Positions 25,301-36,988 of a stretch of 64,000 nucleotides of DNA are shown here, in pieces. Numbering within the stretch: position 1 is the first letter of the stretch; each line of letters opens with the position of its first letter. Source of the DNA: Melampsora larici-populina 98AG31 (lineage: Eukaryota > Basidiomycota > Pucciniomycetes > Pucciniales > Melampsoraceae); contig NW_006768832.1 in assembly GCF_000204055.1 (NCBI RefSeq), positions 33,196 through 97,195 of the forward strand, read 5' to 3'. The notes beneath the pieces were generated by a model. That model made no database searches, was not told where the DNA came from, and saw only the letters and a program-made list of their open reading frames with translations. Made by a program: the position numbers and the translations under genes.

Positions 25301-25715
25301 GAAACGCTTGGTTGAATTTGGCCAAGATCGAGCGACAATTTATGATAAATCACTCGAGACCGAAGATCAAACATCAATCAATCAAATGAATAAGAAGAAA
25401 GGTGCGGAATTAGTGAAGGAAGTAGATAAGGAGAAAGGCAAAGTTCCCCCTTCGGAAAATGATGAGATTGTCACCCTTTCTGAATATATGATTGGCACTC
25501 ACTTTGGTATTTTAGCAAAACGGTTGATTGAATTCAAAAGGAAGATCAAATTCAAGAATCTTATGCTTGAATCCCAAACCAAAAGGATGGGAAGTAGAAT
25601 CAGTCATCCAAAAGCTGGAGTTACTTGGCCTAAATCAGTTTCACCAGAATTAGCTCCTCTCAAATCACAATTTCGCGATTTCTACAAATATTTTGGGACT
25701 GCTTTCAATGAATGA
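22366..25715 (+). CDS. Secreted nine-exon orphan protein, paralogue B
   Basis: Exons are 22366-22835, 22929-23015, 23085-23240, 23326-23412, 23478-23672, 23757-24024, 24117-24267, 24351-24443 and 24538-25715, encoding 894 residues. Exon number, intron phases and four exon lengths (87, 156 and 87 nt for exons 2-4; similar for exon 8) equal those of paralogue A about 5 kb upstream. The two are clearly a tandem duplication. The N-terminal signal segment runs to MVQAGPMQ. Middle exons are Ser/Lys-rich with EWQVYSKKNRKFGK. The C-terminal domain has ANRRFFALQ, VRQGVSAALLIRVGDILDL, DFFNCLKGGI and HWYTSGARMLILEDKKF. The C-terminal domains look well over half identical by eye, the middle much less, which suggests constraint on the C-terminal part. 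No cysteine framework or known enzyme motif was seen. Confidence 0.88.
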
Positions 25716-27333
25716 TAAACACCTCTATCTCAATTTTTGTTTTTAAGAGTTTGCCTTGGTTGTTATTTGCCTTATTTTTTTATTGATGATTCTTTAGTGT
25801 TCAAATGTTTAGGCGATGCGGATATGTATTGTGAACTTCAAGACAGCATCATTTGAGTACCAGAGGCTTTTGTTAATGGTGGTACAAGTTGGAATTTCTG
25901 GTACTATTTCAGATGGGCATACATGTACTTACGGCCGTAAGACACACATTAGTTCATCTCTTTCTTGCATATGTCCCATTTGGCGACATGGCTCATGACG
26001 TAGACATAATAACTTGGCCCATTTTGTCGTTATTTTTTCTTTATCACAGTTGAAACCTTTTTTCTTTGTAGTCTCTTTCTCTAGGTTTGCGGTGACTCTC
26101 CAATCAGGTTTTGTCTCATGATCCGTGGCAGGCAACCTGATTTCATCTCTCAGATGCCAAGCCCATAGCACAAAAATACAATGCAAAGGCTAATTATATG
26201 CTTGATGAGATTTGATCACATTTTTCAATTTCCTTGCAAGAGGATTTCTGGAGATGGGCCAAATTATAGATGCACTTGAATTGAAAGACAATCAATGAGA
26301 GGATGGCCTAAGAGTAGATGCTCTACTGACTAGAATGGTCCCCAATCCGTGATGCCAGTGTAGCAAAGCTCAGATTCATTAGCAAAACAAGTACAGTCAC
26401 TTTCACGTACTCATACCCATCAAAGACCAAGACCAATTTGTGTTATGCGTCTTTTGAACTTGAATTAGACACATTCCCCACTCAGTTGATCGGGAAGTAA
26501 GATGTTTGAAAAGATACCTGGAGAATTCACGTGGAGGAGCGCTTCAGGTACTCTACAAACCTTGGCAAAGGGGTGCGTGTTAGGGGCGCACATCAAAATA
26601 TTGTGGGAATGTGAGTCTCGTATTCCATCTTGCCATGACTTGGCAGAATGGGTCCGTGTCTCTGTTTGCGCTTGATTTTTTCTATGAACTACGCCAGCAC
26701 GATACAATCTAAGGTGGACTGAGTATATATTTAGGCCTCGCGTGCTCCGCAAATTTTGTATAATGCACAAATTTTAGTCCTTTCATCCTCAAAGCTTTTC
26801 CTTGGCCTGATATTTGGTCAAGCTTTGGTTCTCCTGTTATTTTACAATTTAGATAACATGTCTCGAAGACTGGGAAGGAAACGGGTGAATCAAGGCCCAT
26901 ATAAGTCTGGCGTGAGCTACGAAGAAGTATTGTCTACGCAAAGTTGTAATCTCGATGCGGTCTCTTTGGTCCTGGAATCGTCATCAAATCCATGGACTCG
27001 AAGTATATCATGATGATTCTCGTCCCTTGAATTTCATAGTTCACGATCCGGCCGGCAGTGGTTCTCTTCCAACCAATCTTGGGAAAGGTAAGTAAATTGA
27101 CGTTCAAAGACTTGATACAAAAATCATCGTGCGGAAAAGAATCGCCAGCTTATTGATTTGTTCTTTATCCTTTCCGTACGACGATGATGACGCCGATTGA
27201 TCTAAACCCAAAAAGTTGGTTTATAAGATTAGGTTCTTTATCTCTTGCAGGCCTAGGCATCTTTTCCGGAAAAAGGCTTACAGAGTCATACACTGAGTGG
27301 ATGAGTTTTCTGTCACTCGAGCGATATGTGGCA
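25716..27333. other. Intergenic region, possible small exons unresolved
   Basis: Between 26858 and 27110 the plus strand has coding-like segments, one starting MSRRLGRKRVNQGPYKSG and one in another frame containing PLNFIVHDPAGSGSL before a GTAAGT. I could not join them into one gene with sensible introns. Nothing else is recognisable. Confidence 0.3.
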
Positions 27334-27606
27334 TCACCATCCTATCTTTTCCCACCAAGAAGATCTTCGCGGAGGAGCGGAATTAATCGTTTGAACAGCA
27401 TCTTGAACCTCTTTTTCAAGTATAAGTTTTCTGCTTTCCAATTCTTCAAACCTACGCTCATCTCTTAATTTTTGTTTCAGAAGTTTCAATCCGGTATAAG
27501 TGGTAAGAGCAAGAACGAGACAATGAAGCATCGGAGGTACGAATTGTCTGTAGAACATTTTATGTCGATTTGGAGTTGAAGGTAAAGATTGATGGGGTCG
27601 ATCCAT
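27334..27606 (-). CDS. Small single-pass membrane/coiled-coil protein
   Basis: An uninterrupted 90-residue frame starts at the ATG at 27606. It has a basic N-terminus, a hydrophobic segment at about residues 23-40 (PPMLHCLVLALTTYTGLKLL), then a charged helix predicted to form a coiled coil (about residues 41-72), and a tail SSWWEKIGW. This build resembles small, poorly characterised fungal organelle membrane proteins, but I cannot assign a family. It could also be the last exon of a longer gene, since an in-frame extension without ATG exists upstream. Confidence 0.55.
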   Translation of the reverse strand: MDRPHQSLPSTPNRHKMFYRQFVPPMLHCLVLALTTYTGLKLLKQKLRDERRFEELESRKLILEKEVQDAVQTINSAPPRRSSWWEKIGW

Positions 27607-28044
27607 GATGGCTATCAGCTGATTCTGACTTAAGAGATGGCCTTTTGATGTGCTGACGATCGATATTATTCCCTGAAGTTGTCTTAATTCGAACCTCAAC
27701 TTCAGACAGTTGGTTTATATAGACTGGGCTCTCGGTCTCCCAATCGGGTAGCAATCGGTACTCTGCCATGTACCGATCGACATGTCAGTCATCTCATCAC
27801 AAGATTCATCACAAGAATTCCAAGGTGCGCTTCAATTTCAGGAGGTCATGCCATTGCTGCCCTCCATCAATCTAATGATCCAATCCAAAATCTCATTGTA
27901 CTCTGGGGAATAAATTGAAGTATGGCAACGCACCACTCGAAATGTCACCCCGCCAAATATGGTAGTTTTGTTTGGTAAGATCACAACTCCGCACAACAAA
28001 AGCATTGGATTTGAGTCCGCTTGTGAACATGATGCAAAAATGAA
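27607..28044. other. Intergenic spacer before tRNA-Glu
   Basis: No supported gene. It presumably holds the promoter of the small membrane protein and the 3' flank of the minus-strand tRNA. Confidence 0.4.
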
Positions 28045-28125
28045 TTCCGAATACGGGAATCGAACCCGTCTCTCCCGCGCCCTTGCAATGAAAGGCGGAA
28101 ATGCTAGCCGATACACCAATTCGGA
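28045..28125 (-). tRNA. tRNA-Glu (UUC) with about 9-nt intron
   Basis: A full cloverleaf is read on the minus strand. The acceptor stem TCCGAAT pairs perfectly with ATTCGGA and is followed by discriminator A. The D arm contains GGTGTATCGGCTAGCA and the T arm is ACGGG-TTCGATT-CCCGT. The anticodon loop reads CTTTCA, giving anticodon TTC. The 81-nt gene pairs correctly only if about 9 nt (TTGCAAGGG, about 28080-28088) are removed just after position 37, the canonical tRNA intron site. TCCGC then pairs with GCGGG and the mature tRNA is 72 nt, normal for tRNA-Glu. Confidence 0.9.
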
Positions 28126-28415
28126 TATATTGATAGGACGGCTTTCACGGTATAAGTACTGCAGTGGCTTAAAGGGTAGGCAGTCACTGCGTGCAGCACC
28201 GGTCCATTCCGCAGCAAGACTGATCATCACCCAACTCAAAAAGGCGTTCTTCCTTTATTTGGATTGCTATTGTGAAGGAACGCAGACTTGAAGCTGAATG
28301 TCTTCGATTGGAACTCAGACTGATAGTTTGACAAGTTGCAACGGAATGTATCACCCTCAGGTCAGCCGCATTTTGATCGGTCTAAGGCTATCGCGACGTT
28401 TCTTTCAAGCAATGG

Positions 28416-29524
28416 ATGACTGAAAGTAAGTCAGGTTTGAACTCGACTGTTTCAGTTTCGTAGGATAGCAACCAGATCGATCTCTCCACTCGATGTACTC
28501 ACTCATATGCGTAAAAGTCCAGGTGGGCTCGAGTCTATACTGGTGAGTCTCACTGATTTTCCGAGAAAAACGTTCAATGCTTTGCTAACCTTATTCCAAT
28601 TGCGTTGACAAAAGCGAGTGACTCAGTACAGTCTGCGCTTTTGCTGTTATCTCTATGCAGACGGACGAAGACCTTTATCATCTAAGCGTAGGGCCTGGCT
28701 GAGGCGGACTTTATTGATTGTGTCGCTACTGTCGATGTCGCGAAAACTACTACATCTCCTCGACACCATCCGAGCCTTAGTAGGATTAAAGACTCGGATC
28801 AACTTCAAACTTCCTAGCGATGATCGTGGGCGACTGAAGGCATTCGCTGAGATCACGTCTAACATAATCGAAGCTATCGTCGGCCTTTTCGACGACCTTT
28901 CATTGCTACGACTACTTCCAAGCCGATATAATCGATCTGCCAGCATTCTTCACTTTGTCAATGTCCTTGTTCGAACAGTAGAAGCCGAGTTAAAAAAGAC
29001 GGAACTATGGATTACTGGCCGTACAACACGACACGCTATGCGTATGCGAGATCAAGCTGATGAGCGGATCAAGACACCTACTTCAACTTTTTCTCAGACA
29101 GATTGGGAAAACCTCTCACCCAGTGAAAGAGCGCGCTCGGAGCGTTCGATTGCTCGTGAGCGGCGAGGAATCTTGCGCGAGTGTCGTTTGGGGCTGGATC
29201 GCTTATGGTGGACTCAGATTGCTCTGCTATGTGATGGTGTATTCTCCAGTATGTGGACCTTCTTCTAAGTATGATGCGCGGAAATCGATGGCTAAAGCTT
29301 TACATCGTAGTTTATGACGTCTTGGAGATGCAGGCTCGGGGACAGGGTGTTAGGGCTGCTGCAGGTTGCGCAAGCGCTTGGATCAGGTATGTTCTGTATA
29401 AGCCAGTCAACGTCTCCACTTCCGATTACAAACCAATCAACTTCCATTACATAGTTTCATGGAAGGCTATCAAGATTCGGCCCGAGTACTATACCATGAT
29501 CAACGCATTACGAGGTTGTGGTAA
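28416..29524 (+). CDS. PEX11-family peroxisomal membrane protein
   Basis: PEX11 proteins sit in the peroxisomal membrane and promote its elongation before division. Five exons (28416-28425, 28469-28542, 28615-29248, 29311-29386, 29455-29524) give 287 residues. The N-terminus ISPLDVLTHMRKSPGGLESI leads into VTQYSLRFCCYL, the expected PLD..L...G.EK.LR..QY start. A conserved SMSRKLLHLLDTI (about residue 75) is the SR.LFRLG-like helix, followed by amphipathic helices FAEITSNIIEAIVGLFDDL. The C-terminus has YDVLEMQ and ends TRLW. The 10-nt first exon behind a 43-nt intron is the least certain part; an ATG at 28510 is the alternative start. Introns 3 and 4 were placed because they restore the family C-terminus. 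A Ser/Arg-rich insert precedes the last helices. Confidence 0.82.
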
Positions 29525-31058
29525 ATGCTGATTCCAGTTAGAAAGGTTTCTTCAGATTTATACTTCAGTCCACAACCCTGCTAACTCCGGAACTTCTGTG
29601 AATTTGTGGACGATTGGGAATCCACAATTTGGATCTTCAATTCAAAGTAGAAGCTGTAACATACGGATTTTCACGTTCTTGGATAACACTTTGTATTGAT
29701 TTTTTCTGCATTTCAAATGGATTCTTTTGGAAGGATGAATTGTTTAGGGGCAGTGTTTTAAGGTGAAGCAAGTTTTTGTAAAATATCGGAAATCTAGTTT
29801 CTTTCAAGGTTTAAATTGTTTCCTTTTGTTAATGTTGTTAAAAAAAGTAAGCCACTGTTTTGACGAGTAAGGAGTAAAGGAGAAATGCATATTTAAAATG
29901 GATCTCATGAAAGCACGATACTGGAGATTGGAGGCCCAAAATGTGACAATGATCCAAATTACACAAACTTAATTCCATCAAATCTAGTGGGAATACCCTG
30001 AGGGTGTACCTGCATTTAATGATGGTTCTCGTATCAGATATTAGGTCTTTTGGCGCCCAGACGCCACATAGCACAGGGTCATGTCAATCTCAGGTAATTG
30101 ATTTCCGATTTCTATCTCATTGCGTCTACTTTTGTCTTATCGTATCTAAGTCATCATTTCATCTTTTCAGTCATGGTACCCGGGTCGGAGAAGAAAAACA
30201 CTTCAATCGTTCTTCATATTCCTCACATTGCTGATAGAGATCGTGTCAATTATATCATTTCCATCAAAATAAAAGTTTTTTCGTGGAATTGTTCACTCAT
30301 AAATCTCGATTATCACTTCATTCGAAGCTGTCGAATTTATTCCGATAAAGATCTCATTCTCCTTCAAGGATAATGAGAGATAGATATCAATCATAATCAA
30401 ATTAGGTATCATACGTTGTAACAAGATCTAATATTGTAAGAAATACCATTGCAGTAAACAGACATGATAAAATTAAAATGCAACGAATCGAAGCCAATCA
30501 ATAGCTACTAGTGACTTACAAAGTCATCCAAAACAGCACGTAACATACAAATAAGAACGAACTAACAAATACATAAATGTGATTCAACAAACAAACAAAC
30601 AAAAATACAAAATCCATCACGAGCAATACAATGTAAGAAGTCTAAATTATCCATCATACTATTTCCTTCAAACCCCATATAGGCTCAAGCCTTTTTTTCC
30701 ATACCACCTCAACTCCTTTTGAATCCTTCCCAAAAAACCATCTCACCGAGCATCTCCTTGACTCCATTTTCTCCAATTACGTCGGTTGTATTCCTACTAT
30801 CCAAAGCGTCGACCAACCAAGCCGTCGTCAGTAGGTCCCAAAGTCCCTTTGAATTGTTCCAGACAAAGCATCGCCACGAGTGTCTTCCTTAAGTGAGAGA
30901 AGTCACCTTGCTCTTGAGTTACTCCCTCGGCCATTCCAAAGTATCAACCAGTCATCCAATCCTCAGCAAAAAACCATTTGCCTGATAATCTCCATCTCAT
31001 GTGCTCAGAACCGTAGAGCCACCGTTTGTAGGTGAGAGACATGGTTGAAAGCCGTTGA
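29525..31058. other. Intergenic region
   Basis: No supported gene. A possible two-exon small protein with one hydrophobic segment lies at about 30017-30265 but lacks any family support. The last 500 bases presumably contain the 3' untranslated region of the Lys-Pro-Ala repeat gene on the minus strand. Confidence 0.35.
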
Positions 31059-32071
31059 TCAAGGTTTCTTTGGAGCTGGCTTTGAAGCTTTCTTTGGAGC
31101 TGGAGCTGGCTTTGGCGCTGGTTTTGGAGCTTTCGTTGGAACTGGCTTCGGCGCTGGTTTTGGCGCTGGTTTTGGCGCTGGTTTCGTAGTCACCTTCGGC
31201 GCTAGCTTCGGCGCTGGCTTCGGAGCCGGCTTCGTCACTGGCTTCGGAGCCACCTTTGGAGCCGGCTTCGTGACTGGCTTCGGAGCCACCTTTGGAGCCG
31301 GCTTCGTGACTGGTTTTGGAGCCACCTTTGGAGTCGGCTTCGCGGTTGGCTTCGGAACCACCTTTGGAGCTGGCTTTGGCGCCGTTGATAGAGCTGGCTT
31401 TTGAACCGGCTTTGGAGCCGACTTCAGAACTGTCATCGGAGCTGGCTTTGAAACCGCCTTTGGAACTGGCTTCGAAGCTGGCTTTTGAACTGGCTTTGAA
31501 GCCGCCGATGGAACCGCCTTTGAAGTCGACTTTGGAGGTGTTGCAACAGGCGCATTCAAAGCAGTCGATTGTGAAGCTGGCGCTTTTGAAGCAGGAGCAG
31601 TCGAAGCCGGCGCTTTCGAAGCCGTCGATTTCGAAGCCGTCGATTTCGATGCAGGCGAGTCCGGAGCAGGCGCGTTCGAAGCAGTTACTTCCGCAGCCGT
31701 TGATGGTCTTGTAGATGGTTTTTGAGTCGGGATGAAAGAAGGTGTTGAAGGTTTCGAAGAGTGTTTTGATGGATAACTATTATGACCAGAAAAAAAGGAA
31801 ATGTAAATGATCAGATTGTTTTTGAGATTAGAATTGATAAAGAAAATAAAGGAATAAATCAAACTGACTGTGAACCTCTAAGAGTAGTAGTATGAGTGAT
31901 GATGTTCTCGTAAACAGGGGTTTGTTGTTTCTAAAGTGATCAAAACATTTCAATCTTTATTTATCAGTTCCATAACTCTTGGCATTACTTCGACACTTGC
32001 GCATAATCATTCAATTGAATTCCAAGGGCAATCGGTTTCAGTCACAAGAAATGCTTGATACTTACTTTCAT
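31059..32071 (-). CDS. Lys-Pro-Ala repeat protein
   Basis: The main exon (31059-31776) encodes a low-complexity protein dominated by KPAPK, KPVPK and KPVTK units over its last 140 residues, preceded by a Ser/Ala/Pro-rich part with ASKSTASKAPAS-type units. Two short upstream exons are proposed (31869-31930 and 32066-32071, starting ATGAAA before GTAAGT). They close in phase to 261 residues and place a TATAAATA about 110 bp upstream of the start. No signal peptide is evident in this model. Composition resembles the tails of linker histones or repetitive scaffold proteins; no function can be assigned. The opposite strand shows a long FGAGFGAG-like frame, which is a by-product of the repeat. Confidence 0.55.
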
Positions 32072-32176
32072 AATCAACGGTTTAGCGTTTTGATATCTAA
32101 CGGTTTTTTTTCAACAATGACAATTGTCAGATTTTCGGTTGATTCGAAAAAAAATGTAAAATTGAATGCGGTAAAC

Positions 32177-32184
32177 TATTTATA
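32177..32184 (-). promoter_or_regulatory. TATA-like box
   Basis: TATAAATA on the minus strand lies about 105 bp upstream of the proposed start of the Lys-Pro-Ala repeat gene. The distance is plausible for a fungal promoter. Confidence 0.4.
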
Positions 32185-32979
32185 ATGGGAAAGAAACTGA
32201 TGAAAGAGATCAAGATAACAACCAGCGTTATTGTCATAGAGTGAGCTTTGAAGAACATTTTTTGAGTTTACAAAAAGTGTAATGCTGAGGAAGATAGATT
32301 GTGATGAATCTCTGAGTACGATGTGATTTAACTTTAAAGAAGAAGTAGGGAAGAACAGATTCTGAAGACAAAATATACTTTACATAGACTCCATCTTTCT
32401 CCATCCTTAATGCCATTTGAGCCATTTCTTGGTTGATTGATTGAAGGCAAGTTGATCTCAATAGGCTGGGAAGTTGCCTCCTCGAGTCTAAAGCCTCATA
32501 ATAATTTTCAACCCCTCCGTTAACAAAACCGCGGTCATCTCTACTGCAAACTGACATTCCAATTTTCCTTCTTTTCCTTATCTTGTCGACTAACACTCCC
32601 AACTGATCTAGAGCTTTTAAGGCTCCGGTGAGAGAGCTCGAAGCTACCTAAAGAAAATCCACTTTCAAACATCATGGCTGGCTCCGAGTAGGCGCGTCTT
32701 CTAGGGAAGATAGGGTGGCAAGTAGGCAAGATTTAGGTGCCTAGGAGGGCTTGAGAGGCTTGCTTATTTTTTTAAACAAAGACCATCTTCCGTTATTATT
32801 ATACTAGATAAGCTTCATTTGTGTTTACCATGATTCAGCTTTTCCAGGCTTCACCAAAAACAATGACGGGCCAGGTGTTGGCAAATCATATTTGTGCTGT
32901 GCTTGCCCCAGCAGCGAAGAGTTGAATTCAAAAACTCTTCCTAAAAATTTTCTTTCAATTAGTCATTTATTTTTTAAGG
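32185..32979. other. Intergenic region
   Basis: No supported gene was found; short minus-strand frames near 32234-32729 lack splice consistency. Confidence 0.35.
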
Positions 32980-35900
32980 TAAACAAGGAATGTCAGGAGA
33001 TGATGGCAACTATGAAGCCGCTGTGAGGATCACTTCAAGATTGGCTGACATCAAAAATTCATATCAACAAGTTGGTGGTTAAATATGTGCATGGTACAAG
33101 ACCAATTTGCAAAAGTCATACCGTTCCATTAAAAGAACTGGTTATATAGACAGCGGTGTAATTTTGCAATCAAGCTCATTAACTTTGATAGGGATTCAAA
33201 CTGTCCAATATTCAAAAACTTATTACCCTGTCCAACAAGCAAACCTCAATCAAACAATGAGCATGTCTTTATCTTTAACACGTCTGACTTCCTAGAGTCA
33301 TCACAAATGAAGAAAGAACTGTTCTTCTTTCTAGACAACATGATGAAAACAAAAGTTGACTCAATTCTCTTCTTTGTTTACATGAATTCAACAAGAAGGG
33401 AAAAAGAAAGAGAGCTATAAATAGATGATTATTTGACAAAGTCTGAGTAGAACACCAAGAAGTATGCATTTATATCAAAAAAGCAATAACTGTTAACCTA
33501 CAGGAAACTTTACTCCAGGTGCTTTATTATTTGCAGTGGATGTTAAGGTTTACAACTCAAGTATATCACAAGCGGTCAAATGTTTCAACAATATGGTCAA
33601 ACTGCCAGATTTTCCAGATGTGCTTACTAAAGTATTATTGTTGGGATAGTTTATCAATGTTTGGTGTATCAAGGGCAAACTCCTGAACCCAAAGAAAGGT
33701 GGCACCTCTTGCACCGTGTCTGGTAAAGAAAAAGGATTGGAGGTTTCAAAGTTACTTACTTTAGAAATTGTTGATTTGACGGAATGGTCGTATTATTTTA
33801 GTATCCTCAAGAAAGCTCTTAAAGTTGCATTTCCAGACTGTGATTCTTTTATCTCTCAAAATGTTAGATATACTAAAACTCAATTTTGGTGATCAGTGGG
33901 AGTTATGGCCCAGTGGAAAAACATTGCAGGCTATGATGCAACTTTCAGAACTCAGGTGGTGAAATTTTGCTTCTAGTCAGTTAGTTTATCTGAAAAAAGG
34001 TTGAGCTGTATCTAACATGTTAAGAAATCTCTTCTAGCTTCCTCTTCTCGTCCATTCAATCAAAATCTTCCAAGGCAGAGAACAAGCTTTATTCCTACTA
34101 CTTCAGCTGCAAAAGTTTTGAGTCCTGATATGAAATATTCTTCTCTTTGTAACATAATGGGAAATTCAATATTGAGGAAGCAAGGGGTTCTAGAGTTAAA
34201 GAACAATTTTACTTTAGTTGGAATAAGACAGGGATATGCAGTATTGGGCCTTCATGCAGGTGTATTGAATTATGTAACATTGGGGATGTCATGCAAAACA
34301 CTGCAGAAGCAATCATTCCTGAAGAGTATTCATTGTAGTGTTGTCTACAAGGTTATCAGTAGGATGGGACTTTGCCAATGGGCTTTTCAGCAGCAACTGA
34401 ATCTAGTCAAACTGCAGAGCCTTTCCCTGATGCTCCTTCCAGAAGAAGACAACAACACGGCTTTTATAATAGAACAATACTACGACTTGTTTGAAATTTG
34501 ACAAGATTGAAGAACTCTTAATATTATGCACCCACCCTAATCAACAATTTGTTTGTTTGTTATGGTAAAATGGTCAAGTCCATAATGTTCAAACATGTTT
34601 AAGGTGATTGGTCAGTTGTTGGTGGAGGCAGCTGTGTATCTCATTCTTTGTTTTTCCTTTCTTAGTCTTAATGTGTGTGTTGGCATGTTAGATGTGTTTA
34701 ACCTTTTATTGCTTTTCTAAGTAAGCTAGAGATCTGATGTGTATTTCATGTGAAGTTGTTGTGTTTGAGGTTATCTTATATACTCTCTCTCTCTTGAGTT
34801 CCAGTTCCCTTCCTCACTGTGTGGAACTGGAAGCTAAAGAGTATGTCTTTTCATTTTTTCTCAATCTCTTCATCTCACCTGAAGATTACTCATGTTGTGT
34901 TGTGGTAGCTCACTTCTTCTCTACCACTCTTTCCTGCCCTCTTGCAGGTTAGGCATTTATTTCAATATGCCATTGTTTCTCGTTTTTTTGAGTTCTTATA
35001 AAATCATCTCTGAACCTGTCTGTCCAGGTTTCATAGGTTTATCTTCAACCCGTGGCATTTCCTTTCATTGTTCCGTCATCAAGGGTCTCAGAGAAGGATT
35101 CAGGCCTTCTTCAACAGTTCTGTCTTGAGAAATAATTGAAATCCTTAATCATCAAACATGTTTCAATAAACAAGATTTGCTTGAAGATCAATGTGAAGAA
35201 GAGATCAGTAAGGGATGTTATTCCCAAGAGTTTTCAATACTTTTATCTGGAATGCAAGTTGTTCAGTTTCTTATGACTTTGAAAAATGATTCTAAAAAAA
35301 TGAGAGTATGTTCAAATATGAGTTTTGGGCAGGTGGTTTTGGGAAGCTGTCTCCAAATGATTTAGTTTATGAGGAGAATATTAAAGTACCTTACAATTCA
35401 TTGAAGTCTTTTGTGCTGGATTTGATGGAAATGGAGAAGTGTGGTAATGTTATAATTTTTAAATAAGATGTTGAAGGTGCATTCAGAACACTATTGACTC
35501 ATCCTCAATACTAAATTTGCCAGATTTTTAGAATAAATTCAGATTTGATCACAATCTTGCCTTTGGTTCTTCGGCATCAGCACATATTTGGTGTGGTTTC
35601 TTTTTGTGAATTCTTTGGATTGCAGAAGAAATTTGTCATATCAAGTATCTTAACAGTATGATGGACAATATTTGATCTAGTAACAGATGCAAAATATTGG
35701 ATAATATTTAAAGAACACCAAATTCTGACATCTCAAGCAAAATTATTGATGATATTCAATATTTTGGGAGTCCCTTGGATCTGTCAGAAACAAGTGCATG
35801 GCTAGGTATTAGAGGTAATTGGTCAGACTCACATAGTGGATTCTGATAAAATGAGTATATACTTAGAACCTGATAAAAAGATACTGATGATTGAAGCCAT

Positions 35901-36900
35901 GAAGAAGTTTTTTTAATCACTCTCTTTGAGCCCAGCATTCAATGAAAGGATGCATTTTTTGGGGGTTTGATTCAATACCTATGGGTAGATTTGCTTTGCA
36001 AAGTATTTACAAGAAGACAGGTGGTAAAACTGAGTGGTTTCCTCATGATTACCTTACCAAAGACAATCAAGATGATATTTGTTGGCTGACTAACTACTTC
36101 AAGGATAGCAATGATGTCCTGATCCTGAAATCAGCAAAATGGTCTTGGTTCCAAGCTGATTCCTTACTTTTGTGATGCTTGTTAATTTGGATTGGGGTGT
36201 GGGAACCTAGGACAGGATTAGCATTTTGTTTGAAACTTACTCCTCAACTTGTAATAGTTTCTGGGCCAAACTCTTAGCAGTTCTTGCAGCCATTGACCTA
36301 GGAATCATTGTGTGTTCAAAAAGGATTTATGTGCATACTAATAACAAAATGGTATTCCATTCATTCAATTTTCATTGACCTAATCAATTAGTAGGGCCTT
36401 TATTTCAACACATAATTAAATGGTTGGTAGTGTCTCAAGCAGAGGTAAAAGTCACCAAAATCCCTGGTTTGTCTAACTTGTGTGCAGATTTATGATCAAG
36501 GGACTGTGTTCCTGAATTCAGAAGAGATTACTATCCTATTTCAATTCAAACACTCAACATTGATCCTTCATCATCTTAAGGAGGAACACATTTCAATAAT
36601 TCATTGTTGCATTGTACAGCCAGTAATGGCAAAGGCTTTAGAAATCACTACTATTAGTCAAATTAAAGCTTTATCTGAAAAAAATTGACATTCTGCAGTT
36701 AATCCTTCTACTATTCAAAAATTTGAAGTGGGGTTCAAGAGTTTGTTTTGTTTTTGTTTACAATTTGGTCATCTTTTTAATCATGATGCTGAAACTTTGT
36801 ATGATTAAATTTCAAATACTAGTACAAAAATATCTTCTAGATCTGTTTGAGTATACTTAGTTGGTATAGCATTCACTTTCAATTTAAAATTTCCTAACAT
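32980..36900 (+). mobile_element. Decayed tyrosine-recombinase (DIRS-like) retroelement
   Basis: Fragments of a retroelement polyprotein are readable on the plus strand through many stops and frameshifts. At about 35455-35600 a reverse transcriptase core reads DVEGAFRTLLTHPQ and, after a shift, FDHNLAFGSSASAHIW. At 35940-36175 comes the downstream part with QSIYKKTGGKTEW and DICWLTNYF. Near 36270-36480 an RNase H-like part has AAIDLGIIVCSKRIYVHTN. At about 36690-36900 a tyrosine-recombinase N-terminal domain reads STIQKFEVGFKSLFCFC and VYLVGIAFTFNLKFPNI, where it is cut off by the CACTA terminus at 36902. In-frame stops such as 35464-35466 and 35512-35514 (TAA) are one C-to-T step from CAA. 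No long terminal repeats were seen, consistent with DIRS-type elements. Confidence 0.65.
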
Positions 36901-36901
36901 A

Positions 36902-36988
36902 CACTACACCAAAGGGCGTCTTTTCCGTACAGTTTAGAAAATTGTGACTGACATAGAAAACTGTATCATCTACATATTCTGTTTTTCT
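36902..36988 (+). repeat. Left terminal inverted repeat of CACTA element
   Basis: It begins CACTACACCAAAGGGCGTCT and includes TTTTCCGTACAGTTTAG, GTGACTGACATAGAAAA and CTACATATTCTG. Each of these has a reverse-complement partner at 51143-51232. Confidence 0.85.

Noticed and set aside
26858..27110. Frame starting MSRRLGRKRVNQGPYKSG and a shifted frame with FIVHDPAGSGSL
   Set aside because: The two frames overlap, and any joining intron is too short or gives a stop.
30017..30265. Possible two-exon 60-residue protein with one hydrophobic segment
   Set aside because: Only splice-like dinucleotides support it; no homology or composition signal.
31045..31404. Plus-strand frame encoding a Gly-Phe-Ala repeat (FGAGFGAG)
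   Set aside because: It is the reverse of the Lys-Pro-Ala repeat coding exon; the minus strand has better splice structure and a TATA box.
36890..36945. Apparent continuation of the recombinase frame as HYTKGRLFRT across the CACTA terminus
   Set aside because: The same residues appear at the other terminus in opposite orientation, so they are translated terminal repeat rather than recombinase.
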